A stretch of DNA of 64,000 nucleotides from Aeromonas piscicola (GCF_000820005.1 NZ_CDBL01000071.1:62001-126000), one strand, 5' to 3'; shown: positions 18,242-27,430, counted from the stretch's first letter. Program-made: numbers and translations. The notes: a model not told the origin generated them from the letters alone.

Positions 18242-19605
18242 TTGAGTACATTCTCCACACTTTTATACAGCCCATCTCCCAGTGATTCCGTTGCGGACCC
18301 TGTTACATCAGATATAAAATTTCCTCCCAAATATCCCCCGGTAAGACCAGCACCAACAGCAATCACGGCAGCCACTGGTGCGCTTAATGTGACCCCCAAA
18401 ACCAGCGCAATCCCTCCCGCCACAGTAACTGCCGCTCTAGCTGAGTTTATTGCCGCCCATGTGCCACCATAAAAGCCTCCGACTACTCGACCAGTTTGCT
18501 TCGAGGCTACTTTGACTGTTTCTCTCATGTCTCCTTGTCGATATGCCTCACGGGTCAGCCCTATCCCCATTACGCTATCGAGAACAACACTCACATAGCC
18601 AACTCGCTGCGCTCCCTTTACCGCTATGGCTATATTTTTCAGCCTGGCGCCTAACGCAGGGATCTCCCCTTTAGTGGATACAGTCCGCCAGTTGTGTGTA
18701 ATGGACTTGGTTGATAATCCTAATCTGTGTTTGAGCTTGGGATAGTCCGGCAAGTTCACGCGGGACATGGTGAATCGCTCGACTGCATTGTTTAACTTGG
18801 CAAGATGGGTCTTTCTTCCCTGATAAAATTCAGGTGAAAAACTCCCACCTTGTGCGGCGTTGGTGTGAGAAACATAGAAGAGGTTTAGATCGTCAATGGC
18901 CTTGTAGAGGTCACCAAACCGCTGGCCAAGAGCGGTAGATATTCCCCCCACAACAGCAGATGGCAGCCCCGTATCGTGATTTACCGCCAAGTCTAAGACA
19001 TCGACGTACTGATAGACCGTGGCCGCCTCGGCCGGCGTTAGTTGTTGGATCCCTTCGCTGGCTTCTTTGGCTTGAAGTTTGAGTAAGATCAGCCGGTCTT
19101 TCTCCGCCAGGGTCTTGGGGTTGTTGGCCAGGATCACAAGCTCGCCTGGCAGCACCATGTCTTGCAGGTGCTCGTTGTTGCGCTCAAACATCGACTGCTG
19201 CTGAAAGTTGGCATCTGGGCCGTACAGCTTTTTGTAGATGGCCGCTTTGCTCTGGTGGAATTCGTTCCAGTAGTACCCCACATCAAACTCTTCAACCTCC
19301 GGCCCCTGGGTCGCTGGCATCAACTTGCTCAAGGTGGGTTCGGGTTCTGGCTTGGGGGCGGGCCTGGGTGAGTGGCCAAAGCCGCTGGATGGGGTCTGCT
19401 TGGCTTCGTAGGCTTCCTCCACTGTGCGACGAAATTCGTCATCACCCGTAACCTGCAGTTTGCCGTCCACCAGTTTCACGCAGCTATCGCGATCCCCTGC
19501 TCGGCCTACCGTGACGCGGCTGCCGTCTCTGGAGCTGCCCTTGTCTGGGCCTTGTATCCTGACGAAGTCGTCGAGATTCAATTCGCTGATGTTTTTGGCC
19601 GCCAT
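18238..19605 (-). CDS. Putative membrane-acting toxin/effector, prophage cargo
   Basis: A 455-residue protein with a soluble N-terminus (about 1-70), a proline- and lysine-rich linker (about 73-100), a helical middle (about 110-340) and a C-terminal 60-80 residues rich in Gly, Ala and Val. The C-terminal part (AVTVAGGIALVLGVTLSAPVAAV, then IAVGAGLTGGYLGG, about 390-435) forms one or two glycine-zipper-like membrane segments. There is no signal peptide. The start has a GGGGGAAAG site. The gene is separated from the phage late operon by terminators and is coupled to the small membrane-protein gene downstream. The architecture matches colicin-like or type VI membrane-disrupting effectors, but I recognise no named domain, so the function is inference. 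Confidence 0.6.
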   Translation of the reverse strand: MAAKNISELNLDDFVRIQGPDKGSSRDGSRVTVGRAGDRDSCVKLVDGKLQVTGDDEFRRTVEEAYEAKQTPSSGFGHSPRPAPKPEPEPTLSKLMPATQGPEVEEFDVGYYWNEFHQSKAAIYKKLYGPDANFQQQSMFERNNEHLQDMVLPGELVILANNPKTLAEKDRLILLKLQAKEASEGIQQLTPAEAATVYQYVDVLDLAVNHDTGLPSAVVGGISTALGQRFGDLYKAIDDLNLFYVSHTNAAQGGSFSPEFYQGRKTHLAKLNNAVERFTMSRVNLPDYPKLKHRLGLSTKSITHNWRTVSTKGEIPALGARLKNIAIAVKGAQRVGYVSVVLDSVMGIGLTREAYRQGDMRETVKVASKQTGRVVGGFYGGTWAAINSARAAVTVAGGIALVLGVTLSAPVAAVIAVGAGLTGGYLGGNFISDVTGSATESLGDGLYKSVENVLK

Positions 19606-20262
19606 GCTTTCCCCCGGCTAGTCTCTGCTCTTTTTGTGAGCGGGCAGTCTGCCACAGGTTCGGATGAGAACAAAACCTAAGTCGGCCGATTGCGGCCGGT
19701 GTCTTGGGGCGGGTATGATGCCGCGCTGCTCGGTGATGCCCAGTTCATGCGGCGCCATTCCCTGGCCTTGTTTTGGTCACGCCAACAGCAGAAACCCCAG
19801 CTACAGCTGGGGTTTCTTCCTTTCGTGGGGTGTCGTGCTCCTGAAATGTGGATCCTTAATGCTTCATTCGTGAAATTCTGGATCCTTTCCAAAACTGCCC
19901 GCCATACCTTGTCCTATAAGGCTTTCCCATTCTTCCCTCGTGGTCGCACCAGATCCACCACGCCACTCTTGATCCTCACGAAAAGTACCCGCTATTTGTT
20001 TATCCTCAATGACTTACCTTTTTCCTTGCCGCGATCTTGCGTGATCGTTTTCTCAAAAAACGATCACAAAATGTATTTTTGTGAAATTCTGAATTCCCCG
20101 CAAGAGCCCAGTCACAGCGCGGGTTAGACGATGGATTTACACCATTTTATTTGTGCAAAAAACGCCACATTTTTAGCGCGAAGGTGGGGGGGGAGGAGTG
20201 CGGATTCCGTGAGCGGCGCGTTTCCGCCGCCGCGCCTGGGCTACGGGGCCAGGGATTGGCCA
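19606..20262. other. Non-coding AT-rich spacer with hairpins and repeats
   Basis: No convincing gene; the open frames lack family signals or good starts. Bases 19790-19817 form a perfect 13-bp stem (agaaaccccagct/agctggggtttct). Bases 20041-20067 form a perfect 11-bp stem (gtgatcgtttt/aaaacgatcac, loop ctcaa). The 11-mer gtgaaattctg occurs at 19870 and again at 20081. The promoter of the toxin-like gene must lie within the first few hundred bases. Confidence 0.5.
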
Positions 20263-20287
20263 CAAAAAAGCGACGCATGTGCGTCGC
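20263..20287 (-). terminator. Terminator of the late operon
   Basis: On the minus strand gcgacgcacatgcgtcgc is followed by TTTTTT, 28 bases beyond the stop codon of the last tail gene. Confidence 0.85.
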
Positions 20288-20314
20288 TGTGGTGTACGAG
20301 TGATGGTCGGCGGG

Positions 20315-21013
20315 TTACTGGCCGGCACCCCATCCCATTTTCTTGAACGCCTTGGCGGCGATGGCCAGCAGCTCATCACTGCTTGCCTCGGGCAGCATGG
20401 GGCGTGCCGGGGTCTCTACTGTCCATCTGTTCTTCCTGGTCTCGCCGGTGCTCGTCCGGATGATGATGGCGGCTCGTTGCACGCTGACATGTTCCCGTAT
20501 CCACTTGAGGGAGGGCTTGCGGTAGCGACGACGAGCACCCCGGTCTGACAGCACCTTATACCCCAGTGCACGCAGGCGCTGCGCTTGGCTACGGGTACAA
20601 GGGCTATCCGTTGGCTTGAAGGGCTCCTTCTTCTTGCCCTTCTCTGATGTCCTCGGCTTCGCGGATTTGGGTGGCGCGGCGGTGAACGGCTGTGACATGC
20701 CCTGGTGTTGCTGGTTGGCTATCATCCCCGCAAAGCGAGAGTCGAAGTCGATGGTGGCCGCGTCCTCGGTACCGCGAGCGCGCAGGCGCTTGGACAGGCC
20801 TGTGAGCCGCTTGTGCTTGCGCTTGCTCTTTGTGGGTGCCCACTTTGAACCATCGGGGGCTTTACCTGCCCGGATGCGCTGGCGGTTCACCTTGACCACC
20901 TCCCGGCCTATCTGCTGGGTGATGCGCCGGCGCTTGGCTGGCGGCAGAGAGGCCGCGTCCAGGCGCTCCAGCAGGCTGAGCATTGTGCCCTGATTAATGG
21001 TGAGTGAGATCAT
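20315..21013 (-). CDS. Phage virion morphogenesis / tail completion protein, GpS-like
   Basis: A 232-residue, very basic protein. Near the N-terminus, ITQQIGREVVKVNRQRIRAGKAPDGSKWAP is the typical signature of the P2 GpS / Mu G virion-morphogenesis family, which caps or completes the tail. The C-terminal region ends with ETPARPMLPEASSDEL, the usual R-P-F/M-L closing motif of the family. The ATG at 21013 is preceded by AGAGGTG and lies 10 bases after the spike gene. It is longer than P2 GpS (about 150 residues) because of a lysine-rich insert at about 100-150. It is the last gene of the late operon. Confidence 0.7.
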   Translation of the reverse strand: MISLTINQGTMLSLLERLDAASLPPAKRRRITQQIGREVVKVNRQRIRAGKAPDGSKWAPTKSKRKHKRLTGLSKRLRARGTEDAATIDFDSRFAGMIANQQHQGMSQPFTAAPPKSAKPRTSEKGKKKEPFKPTDSPCTRSQAQRLRALGYKVLSDRGARRRYRKPSLKWIREHVSVQRAAIIIRTSTGETRKNRWTVETPARPMLPEASSDELLAIAAKAFKKMGWGAGQ

Positions 21014-21023
21014 CTGCACACCT

Positions 21024-22637
21024 CTATTCGATGATGGGGGAGAGCTGGCTGGCCAACTGCTTGGCTTGTTGGCCATGTTCGGCCATGGCCTCGCTGTTAC
21101 CGGGTGCTGGCCCGCTGCCGTGGGTATGGCCGGCGGTGGCAGCTGCCAGCTGCTCCACCACCTTCATCAACTGCAGCAGCAGCCGGAAGATGTTCACACT
21201 GTCGGTCCCCATCCACGAACGGGGCGCCTCCAGGTGTTGCAGTTCGCCGGCAACCGCCCGGCGCAGTTGTCCCACCACCTCGACCAGATCCCCCGCCGTG
21301 GTCTGGCTCATGTTGCCCAGACTCCCCAGGGTGAGATCATCCCCGGCCAACAGCTCGATGGCCCCCAGCGCCTCGATGAGCTTGAACCCGCCCACCTCCT
21401 CGATGCTGTGCTGGGCTACCTGCAGCCGATGCTGGCCATGTTCCCCCAGGTAGTCATCACTCTGGTGGTGCATCTGCATGGCGCGCTCATGCAGGCGCCG
21501 GTCGGTGTGGCGGCAGAGGTTGCCCACGGTATCGGTGCGGCTGAATACCTCGGCCCGTTGTTGCTGCAGCTGCTCGCCCGGGGCGATGTCCGGCAGGGCC
21601 CAGCCGCTGCCGAGGATAGTGCGGATAAAGGGCCGGTCGGCCCGTCCGAAGGCGAATCCCAGTTCAACCAGCGTCCCCTCGATGGGGAACTGCAGCAGGC
21701 CCTGTTCCGGCCCGCCGAACTGCACCGGCAGCGGCACCGCTCGATAAAGCGGGGCGGCCTTGTCCGGCTGGCCATCTTCGCCCAGCAGTTGCACGTCCAC
21801 CGCATAGCGGGGGCGAAAGGGGTCATTGAGTTGGCCGGCGCTGGCCTGATCGCTGATGGCCTCGACCCGCCCGAACTTGGGCAGGTGCATCTTGTCGGCG
21901 AGCTCCGGGAACTCTCCCTCTATCTTGCGCCGCTCCACCGACTTGGTGGTTTTGCCCGGGGTGACCGTGGTCAGGGTCATTTCGTCACCTTTGAGCCGCA
22001 CCCGGGTCACCCGCTTGCCGTTGACAGTCGCCCCTGGGCGCATGGCGGGCACGGGGGACAGGGTGATGAGGTTACCCGCCTGACGTGCGGTCCAGGCCGG
22101 GTCAATCTCCACCTCCCGGCCATGCCAGCGGCAATCGGTGTGGCTCCCCACGAAGATGGCGCCATCGGGTTGCTGGTACCAGACAAAGTCCGGTACCTCA
22201 AAGGCGCGGCCGGCGTTCTCCAGAAGCTGGTAGCCGGTGCCGGCGCTGGTGAAGTTGGGAATGGGGCGATCGGCATAGTCGGCCGCCTCGGGCAGCATGA
22301 ATACCAGACCGGTCTCGGTGGTGAGCCAGGCCAGCAGGTTGCGCAGGGTGGCGTGCTGCATGCTGACGGGGAGGCGACCGGCCAGGACGCCCGCCAGTTC
22401 TCGGCAGAGCAGTTGCACGGCCCCCGAGGCGGCGGGCTGCACGTCGTACACGTAACCGGTGAACCAGCGGCGCAGCTCGCCGTTGTAACCGACATCGATG
22501 GCGATCGGCTGCCCCTTCTGCACTTGGGCCTGGGTGGTCAGGGCTGCTCGCCCGCCGGCGTTCAGATCCAGCATGATGTCGTGCTCGACCAGGTGGGCCG
22601 GTTGGTCGTTGATGGTCAGACGGGTGGTCAGCTTCAT
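21024..22637 (-). CDS. Tail spike/hub protein (GpD/GpV-like baseplate component)
   Basis: A 537-residue protein of VgrG-like layout. The N-terminal beta-rich half (about 1-330) resembles GpD-type hub domains (RRWFTGYVYDV, LTTETGLVFMLPE, LRRAV). A GpV/gp5-like OB segment follows (LPVQFGGPEQGLLQFPIEGTLVELGFAFGRADRPFIRTILG). The C-terminus carries HTHGSGPAPG, as in membrane-piercing spike proteins. It should form the central spike and hub of the baseplate that contacts the outer membrane. Its ATG overlaps the preceding stop codon by 4 bases. Confidence 0.7.
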   Translation of the reverse strand: MKLTTRLTINDQPAHLVEHDIMLDLNAGGRAALTTQAQVQKGQPIAIDVGYNGELRRWFTGYVYDVQPAASGAVQLLCRELAGVLAGRLPVSMQHATLRNLLAWLTTETGLVFMLPEAADYADRPIPNFTSAGTGYQLLENAGRAFEVPDFVWYQQPDGAIFVGSHTDCRWHGREVEIDPAWTARQAGNLITLSPVPAMRPGATVNGKRVTRVRLKGDEMTLTTVTPGKTTKSVERRKIEGEFPELADKMHLPKFGRVEAISDQASAGQLNDPFRPRYAVDVQLLGEDGQPDKAAPLYRAVPLPVQFGGPEQGLLQFPIEGTLVELGFAFGRADRPFIRTILGSGWALPDIAPGEQLQQQRAEVFSRTDTVGNLCRHTDRRLHERAMQMHHQSDDYLGEHGQHRLQVAQHSIEEVGGFKLIEALGAIELLAGDDLTLGSLGNMSQTTAGDLVEVVGQLRRAVAGELQHLEAPRSWMGTDSVNIFRLLLQLMKVVEQLAAATAGHTHGSGPAPGNSEAMAEHGQQAKQLASQLSPIIE

Positions 22638-23185
22638 GCCAGGACATCCCCCAGTTTGTCGTCGAGTTTCTTAAAGAAAGCCTCTCCCGTGGAAAGCGGC
22701 TCATCCCCCGATTGACCATTTCCGCCATTGGCCGCGGTGGTACCGGTGGAGCCCTTGCCAAGGTTGGCGGGGTTGCCTGGTAAACGGGATTCGCGCTTCT
22801 CCGGTACCGAGTTGAACTCCTTCAAGGTGAACTGCACCTGCCAGGCCAGCAGCCCCTCCTGTTCGCTGGCGGTGATGCGCCCGGCAAACTTGGCCTGGCG
22901 CACCTTCACCGACTTGGCCAGCAGCGACCCGACCCGGTAGACGTGGCGTTTGCCGCCGGTGCCCTTGGCATCGGCCAGCTCAAACAACCGGCTCAGCATG
23001 CGTTCCTCCTTGAACGGGATGAGGCCGGAGACGTCGAGCTCCTTGCCCTTGGCGCCCTGTTCGGCGCTGCTGGTCGAGCTGGTCTGGCCGCTCTGGTCCT
23101 TGTCCTGAAACTGCATCGATGCGGAGACCCGCATCGACTTCATGATGATGGGCTCGCCATCGAGAGTCAGCATGGCTTGGCTCAT
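22634..23185 (-). CDS. Conserved phage tail protein of unknown function
   Basis: A 183-residue protein with a compact N-terminal domain (MLTLDGEPIIMKSMRVSASMQF, SGLIPFKEERMLSRLFELADAKGTGGKRHVYRVGS) and a flexible Gly/Thr/Asn-rich tail (about 140-165). It lies between the spike/hub and the 293-residue unknown, overlapping both neighbours by 4 bases, so it is a late structural or assembly protein. The domain's opening resembles small baseplate-ring proteins such as GpU, but I cannot assign it. Confidence 0.6.
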   Translation of the reverse strand: MSQAMLTLDGEPIIMKSMRVSASMQFQDKDQSGQTSSTSSAEQGAKGKELDVSGLIPFKEERMLSRLFELADAKGTGGKRHVYRVGSLLAKSVKVRQAKFAGRITASEQEGLLAWQVQFTLKEFNSVPEKRESRLPGNPANLGKGSTGTTAANGGNGQSGDEPLSTGEAFFKKLDDKLGDVLA

Positions 23186-24063
23186 GGGATTAACTCCTGC
23201 CAGAAGGTAAGCGGGGAAGGTGAGAGCAGCAGGGCCGCGACCGTCATGCTCTGGCTGTGATCCGGTGGCGCGCTCTGCCCGAGCTGGGTGGCCAGGCTGG
23301 CCGCATCGCCCTGACCTTGCCAGTGCCAGAGCGTGCCGGACAGCGTGCCCAGCTGGGCCAAGGTCTCGGCGAGTTGTGCCAGGCGAGCGGTGCGGCGTGT
23401 CGCCAGCCCCTGCAGCTTGGCAATCGAGGTCTGGCTGTCCCGGGCTAGGCTCTCCAACTGGGCCAGCTCTGCCCCCAGCGCCAGGCGAGCAGGGCGCAGC
23501 GGGGCCCAGCTCAGCGGCTCATCGGCGCGCCAGCGCGGCACCTTGGCCGCCGTGGGTTGGCTCATGGTGTCGTTGTTGGCAGTGAGGCGGCGCAGGGTGG
23601 CGCACCATTCAGGCAACGGCAGCAGGGCACAGAGGATGGCCAGCTGGCGGGCCAGATCTTCGGCGCTGTTACCGGTGACCAGCCAGGCGATGGCATGCAG
23701 TTGCCCGCTAGGCAGGTGCGGGTCGGCCCCGTCCTGTAGCTTGGCGGCCAGGGTGGCCACCGCATTGGGGGCGGCCAGGCTGAACTGTTGCCCCTGTTGT
23801 TGGCCGACCCCGTGCTGGTAGGGTGTGACGGTCAGACAGCGGCCGGTGACCAGCAACCGGTCGAGCTCGGCGCGCAGGCCCGCCAGCGCGGTGGCCGCCT
23901 CGCTTAACGGGTGGTGACGGTACTGGGCGCGGGCCGCGAGCGCTTGCAGGCGGCCCGTGGCGCTGGTTTGGGTGGCCGGGATCTGGGCCAGCACGCCCTG
24001 GGCGTTGGCCTGCAGGCTGGCGGCACTGGCCGGCCAGCGTAACGCCCCTTGCGTCCAACTCAT
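23182..24063 (-). CDS. Unrecognised late-operon protein, Ala/Leu/Gln-rich helical
   Basis: A 293-residue protein of alternating helical blocks rich in Ala, Leu and Gln, with a probable coiled coil near the C-terminus (LGAELAQLESLARDSQTSIAKLQGLATRRTARLAQLAETLAQLG). It has no signal peptide, membrane segment or catalytic motif I can name. I chose the ATG at 24063 because it overlaps the stop codon of the fibre-assembly gene (ATGA). Position between fibre assembly and baseplate genes suggests a tail or host-range accessory protein. Function unknown. Confidence 0.55.
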   Translation of the reverse strand: MSWTQGALRWPASAASLQANAQGVLAQIPATQTSATGRLQALAARAQYRHHPLSEAATALAGLRAELDRLLVTGRCLTVTPYQHGVGQQQGQQFSLAAPNAVATLAAKLQDGADPHLPSGQLHAIAWLVTGNSAEDLARQLAILCALLPLPEWCATLRRLTANNDTMSQPTAAKVPRWRADEPLSWAPLRPARLALGAELAQLESLARDSQTSIAKLQGLATRRTARLAQLAETLAQLGTLSGTLWHWQGQGDAASLATQLGQSAPPDHSQSMTVAALLLSPSPLTFWQELIP

Positions 24064-24485
24064 TGCGGCATCTCTGGCCACGTGACCTCGGTTGGCCAGC
24101 CGTCACTTTGCGGCAGGCGGTAGAGGGTGACCCGGTAGCGCTGCCAGGCGGTGAGTCGCTGGCGTTCGGCCTCGCTGATGATGCCAAGGGTGTCGGCATC
24201 CTCCAGCGGTGCCATGGCGGTGGCTGCCTGTTTTAGCTTCTCATTCAGACGGGCCTGCTGCTGCGTCTCGGTGGGCGGTGCAGGGGTGATCACCTCTATA
24301 TCGCCAAACTCGCCAAACACGGCCCGGCTGTAGAGCTCGCGGCCATGCTCCTCCGAGTCATCCTTGCGGGCTGCAAACTGCACCTGCTCAGGCAGGTGGG
24401 CAAACAGCACATCCAGGGTGATGCTGTCGGGATCTGCCGCGTAATGGCGTGGGTGCGCAGCGCTTAGCACTTCAATGCGTTCCAT
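24060..24485 (-). CDS. Tail fibre assembly protein (Tfa/GpG-like)
   Basis: A 141-residue protein directly after the fibre gene. The C-terminal motif AERQRLTAWQRYRVTLYRL...WPTEVTWPEMPQ matches the closing W-xx-YR...L...dWP pattern of caudoviral fibre assembly chaperones, which help trimerise the distal fibre. The N-terminal part is variable, as is usual. The start is 15 bases after the fibre stop codon and the end is coupled by ATGA to the next gene. Confidence 0.75.
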   Translation of the reverse strand: MERIEVLSAAHPRHYAADPDSITLDVLFAHLPEQVQFAARKDDSEEHGRELYSRAVFGEFGDIEVITPAPPTETQQQARLNEKLKQAATAMAPLEDADTLGIISEAERQRLTAWQRYRVTLYRLPQSDGWPTEVTWPEMPQ

Positions 24486-24500
24486 GATGTTCTCCTCTCT

Positions 24501-26831
24501 TTATGCGACCCGGATCCACAGGGTGGTGCGGTCATCCCAGCGGTCATCATTGTTATCGGTGACGAACCCCAGGCACTTCCAGGTCCCCGGTAAGGCCCAG
24601 CTGCGATTTTGGCCCCACTCGGAGGCGTTGGCGGGTCGCAACGACGAACCGGCGATGGTGTCAGACGGATTCATGGCAGCAGCATGGCCAGGGATCACAG
24701 CTGCCAGCATGTAAGTGCCGATCTGCCCCCAGCCACTGGCGACGATGTCCTGGTTGCCATGGGCGGCGGCGTGGGTGTGTGATTTGTATGCAAAGCCCCC
24801 CTGGCACCAGTCGATCAGATTGGCGCCATTGAGACGGGCTGGGTATAGCTCGCCGGCGCCGTCAATCCGCCATCTGCCGCTGGCGGGTACAAGGTTCCCG
24901 CTGTTGCTGAATCGCCATACTTTCCAGTAGCCGCCGCCGTCCGTGCAGCTCAAGACGTGCTCCACGTTGTCCGCGATGTCATCCGGGTTAAACATCCCGT
25001 AATGATTTTCAAGCGCCCACAAGCCGTTGCGTTGCATCTGAATGCCGGCGATGCCAAGTAAGGAACCTGGGCCGGCTGGTGAGATCGTCTCGCCCCAAAA
25101 TGAACACTGACCCTTTGCCGTCCAGGAACGATTGGCTGCCGGGTAGTGGGCTCGGTAGCGGCCCGCGACGGTGAAAAAGCCATCACTATCTACGCCGCCA
25201 TAACCTTGCGCCTCACCACCTGCGCCATTGCTGGAGCAAAAGCGCAGAGTCCCTGTCCCTTGCGGCTTATACATCATCACCGCAAACTTGCCCGGCTCGT
25301 GCAGCTCGACCGCAGGGTTTCCTGCGTTCCTGACCTGGTGATAGCTGCTCTCACTGCCGCCAGAAACGACAAGGGCATTCATCCCGACGGCGCCAGCAGC
25401 ATCAACCCAGAACGGCGAGGAGGTCCAAGCCCCGTCAACGAATCGGTGAATTCCCCAGGTTCTGTTTTCAGGGTTCATGCCAAGGCCCCAGGAGATACCC
25501 CGGAGATCCTCATAAGGTGAAAACTTCAAGCCGGCATCAGCAATAATCCGAATTGCTGCGGCAGCTAGTCGCTTGAGGACAGTGATTTCACTTCGGCCGA
25601 TGGTGATTACCGCCGAGGGGGCATTCTCGGCGTTCACCTTGGCGCTGATATATGGATCGGCATTCTCGGGCGCTTCAATGCCCAGCCAGGTGCCGCCATT
25701 ACTGCCAGCGCGTGAACGTGCTATCAGCCCAGTTCTTGCGTAGATGGCATCTTTCGCGTCTATTCCCCCGTCCAGGGGGCCGCCGGTCTTCGGGTATCCT
25801 CCCATTTGCTCCAGGGTGGGTTTGTCCGTCACCTCGCTATAGGTCGGCCAGCGGCTGGCGGTGGCCGGCACCTGGTCGAGCTCGCCCCACTTGTGGCGGT
25901 GGCTGCCGTCCTTTATCTCCACTGCGATAGTGACGCCCTGGGCATCTTCCAGGATGCCCTTGCCGGACACATCCCCGGTCAGCTCAATGGTGCGTTTGCG
26001 GCGCACGTCGGTCACGCTGCCATTGGCATTGACGATGGCCACCTTGGCCACATGGTGCTGATGACCGTTGGAGTCTCGGTAATCCACCAGGTCGGGCACA
26101 CTCAGGGTCAGGGTGAAGTGGTTCACCCAGGCATCGAGCAAGGAGCCCGCCCGGTAGATGTCGAGCCAGAGCCCCACCGGCTTGGCGCCCGGGGTCACTT
26201 TCTTGACCTCGTTCAGCTCCGCGCGTAGGCCGCCCACATAGGCCACCCCAGGCTGCACCTTGTAGACCCCGGACTCGTTGACCAGGTTAAAGCCGTTGCC
26301 GTAGAAGGTGGCCGGCCCGAAGAATTGCAGCGCCTGCAGACGCAGGTCGTCGTCCATCCCGCGCAGGCGGGCGGCATAGTCAATCTGCCAGGTGCTGGCG
26401 TCCACGTGGGTGGCGGTGGCCTCGCTTGCCCGGTCGTACTCCATCAGCATGGATTTGACCAGGCTATTGCCGGTCTGGCCGGTAGCCTCATTGGTCTTGA
26501 GTTTGGCCTCTAGCCCCTTGTGGACAATCATCCCCACCACGCCGGTGGCCTTGTTGATGAGATACATGGCGTTGAAGCTGAAATCGCCGACCGTGGTGTC
26601 CATCACGATGGTGTAGGCCACCGCGTCGTTGTTGATGCGCCCGCGCTGGTCCACCGCGTGGCGGTGCACAATCTGGTTTGCCGGCGGCAGGCCGCTATCC
26701 GGGTTGATGGGGGCCTCGGGATCGAGATCCGGCACGTTGGCCAGCACGAACTCATCGAGCACCACAGGTGCCTGGGTGGCGAGGCACTCCTGCCAGTAGC
26801 GGGAGAAGGCGTTGGTAATGATCTGGCTCAT
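24501..26831 (-). CDS. Tail fibre protein (GpH-like, receptor binding)
   Basis: A 776-residue fibre. The N-terminal 150-200 residues (MSQIITNAFSRYWQECLATQAPVVLDEFVLA...) are the conserved baseplate-attachment domain of P2-type fibres (DUF3751-like). A shaft follows with SRWPTYSEVTDKPTLEQMGGYPKTGGPLDG. The distal part is rich in Gly, Trp and Asn, ending with a HTHAAAHGNQDIVASGWGQIGTYMLA tip domain. It determines host range. The distal half is the part most likely to vary between related phages. Confidence 0.85.
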   Translation of the reverse strand: MSQIITNAFSRYWQECLATQAPVVLDEFVLANVPDLDPEAPINPDSGLPPANQIVHRHAVDQRGRINNDAVAYTIVMDTTVGDFSFNAMYLINKATGVVGMIVHKGLEAKLKTNEATGQTGNSLVKSMLMEYDRASEATATHVDASTWQIDYAARLRGMDDDLRLQALQFFGPATFYGNGFNLVNESGVYKVQPGVAYVGGLRAELNEVKKVTPGAKPVGLWLDIYRAGSLLDAWVNHFTLTLSVPDLVDYRDSNGHQHHVAKVAIVNANGSVTDVRRKRTIELTGDVSGKGILEDAQGVTIAVEIKDGSHRHKWGELDQVPATASRWPTYSEVTDKPTLEQMGGYPKTGGPLDGGIDAKDAIYARTGLIARSRAGSNGGTWLGIEAPENADPYISAKVNAENAPSAVITIGRSEITVLKRLAAAAIRIIADAGLKFSPYEDLRGISWGLGMNPENRTWGIHRFVDGAWTSSPFWVDAAGAVGMNALVVSGGSESSYHQVRNAGNPAVELHEPGKFAVMMYKPQGTGTLRFCSSNGAGGEAQGYGGVDSDGFFTVAGRYRAHYPAANRSWTAKGQCSFWGETISPAGPGSLLGIAGIQMQRNGLWALENHYGMFNPDDIADNVEHVLSCTDGGGYWKVWRFSNSGNLVPASGRWRIDGAGELYPARLNGANLIDWCQGGFAYKSHTHAAAHGNQDIVASGWGQIGTYMLAAVIPGHAAAMNPSDTIAGSSLRPANASEWGQNRSWALPGTWKCLGFVTDNNDDRWDDRTTLWIRVA

Positions 26832-27430
26832 GCGTTCCTCTTAAGTGATGCGCCAAACACCTGCTGGCTCATGTCGATGCGACCGAACCGCAGGGTGCCG
26901 GTGACCGGGTAAACCACCTGAAAGCGATAGCGGCGGCAGGTGCGGCCATAGTGTTGAATGAGGGTTTCCATCAGTTGTTGGTTGTTGGCGATGGCGCTGT
27001 CGGTCACCTCGATGGTGATGACGTCCCAGGGGGCGCCGGCCTGGCGTTCGTGGATGTCACACCAGCCGATGCCAAGGCGTTCGAAGATGCGCTTAAAGCC
27101 GGCCACCTCACCGGCGTCCCGGGCGTTCACAAAGGCGAACTTGACCCGCTTGCGAAAGAGCGGCAGCGGCTCGCCGTTGAAGCGGGTGATGTCCCGCTCC
27201 CAGGCCAGCAGCGCCAGCAGGGACTCCGAGCAGGTCAGCGGGTCTTGCTGAGCCAGTGGCAGCAGCAGCCAGCTCTTGACCCGTTGCCAGAAGGCGTTGA
27301 TGCCCCGGGCCAGAAACCCGGGCTCGGCGTGGGCCGGGCTGATGGTGTAGCCATCCTCCCACCAGGGGGCGCTGGCATCGGGTAGCGCTGGCGCCTGCCG
27401 GCCGTGTTCAAGCGGGGTCGGGTTACTCAT
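26828..27430 (-). CDS. Baseplate wedge protein GpI-like (tail protein I)
   Basis: A 200-residue protein with the P2 tail-protein-I pattern: LLPLAQQDPLTCSESLLALLAWERDITRFNGEPLPLFRKRVKFAFVNARDAG, then ERLGIGWCDIHER. It links the baseplate wedge (GpJ) to the fibres. It overlaps GpJ by 8 bases and the fibre gene by 4, as expected for the I-H order in P2. Confidence 0.8.
   Translation of the reverse strand: MSNPTPLEHGRQAPALPDASAPWWEDGYTISPAHAEPGFLARGINAFWQRVKSWLLLPLAQQDPLTCSESLLALLAWERDITRFNGEPLPLFRKRVKFAFVNARDAGEVAGFKRIFERLGIGWCDIHERQAGAPWDVITIEVTDSAIANNQQLMETLIQHYGRTCRRYRFQVVYPVTGTLRFGRIDMSQQVFGASLKRNA

Noticed and set aside
19690..20127. A 145-codon plus-strand open frame in the prophage spacer
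   Set aside because: No family signal, runs through terminator-like and palindromic sequence, and lacks a good ribosome-binding site.
20997..22715. A 572-codon plus-strand open frame opposite the spike/hub gene
   Set aside because: Antisense shadow of a well-supported tail gene.
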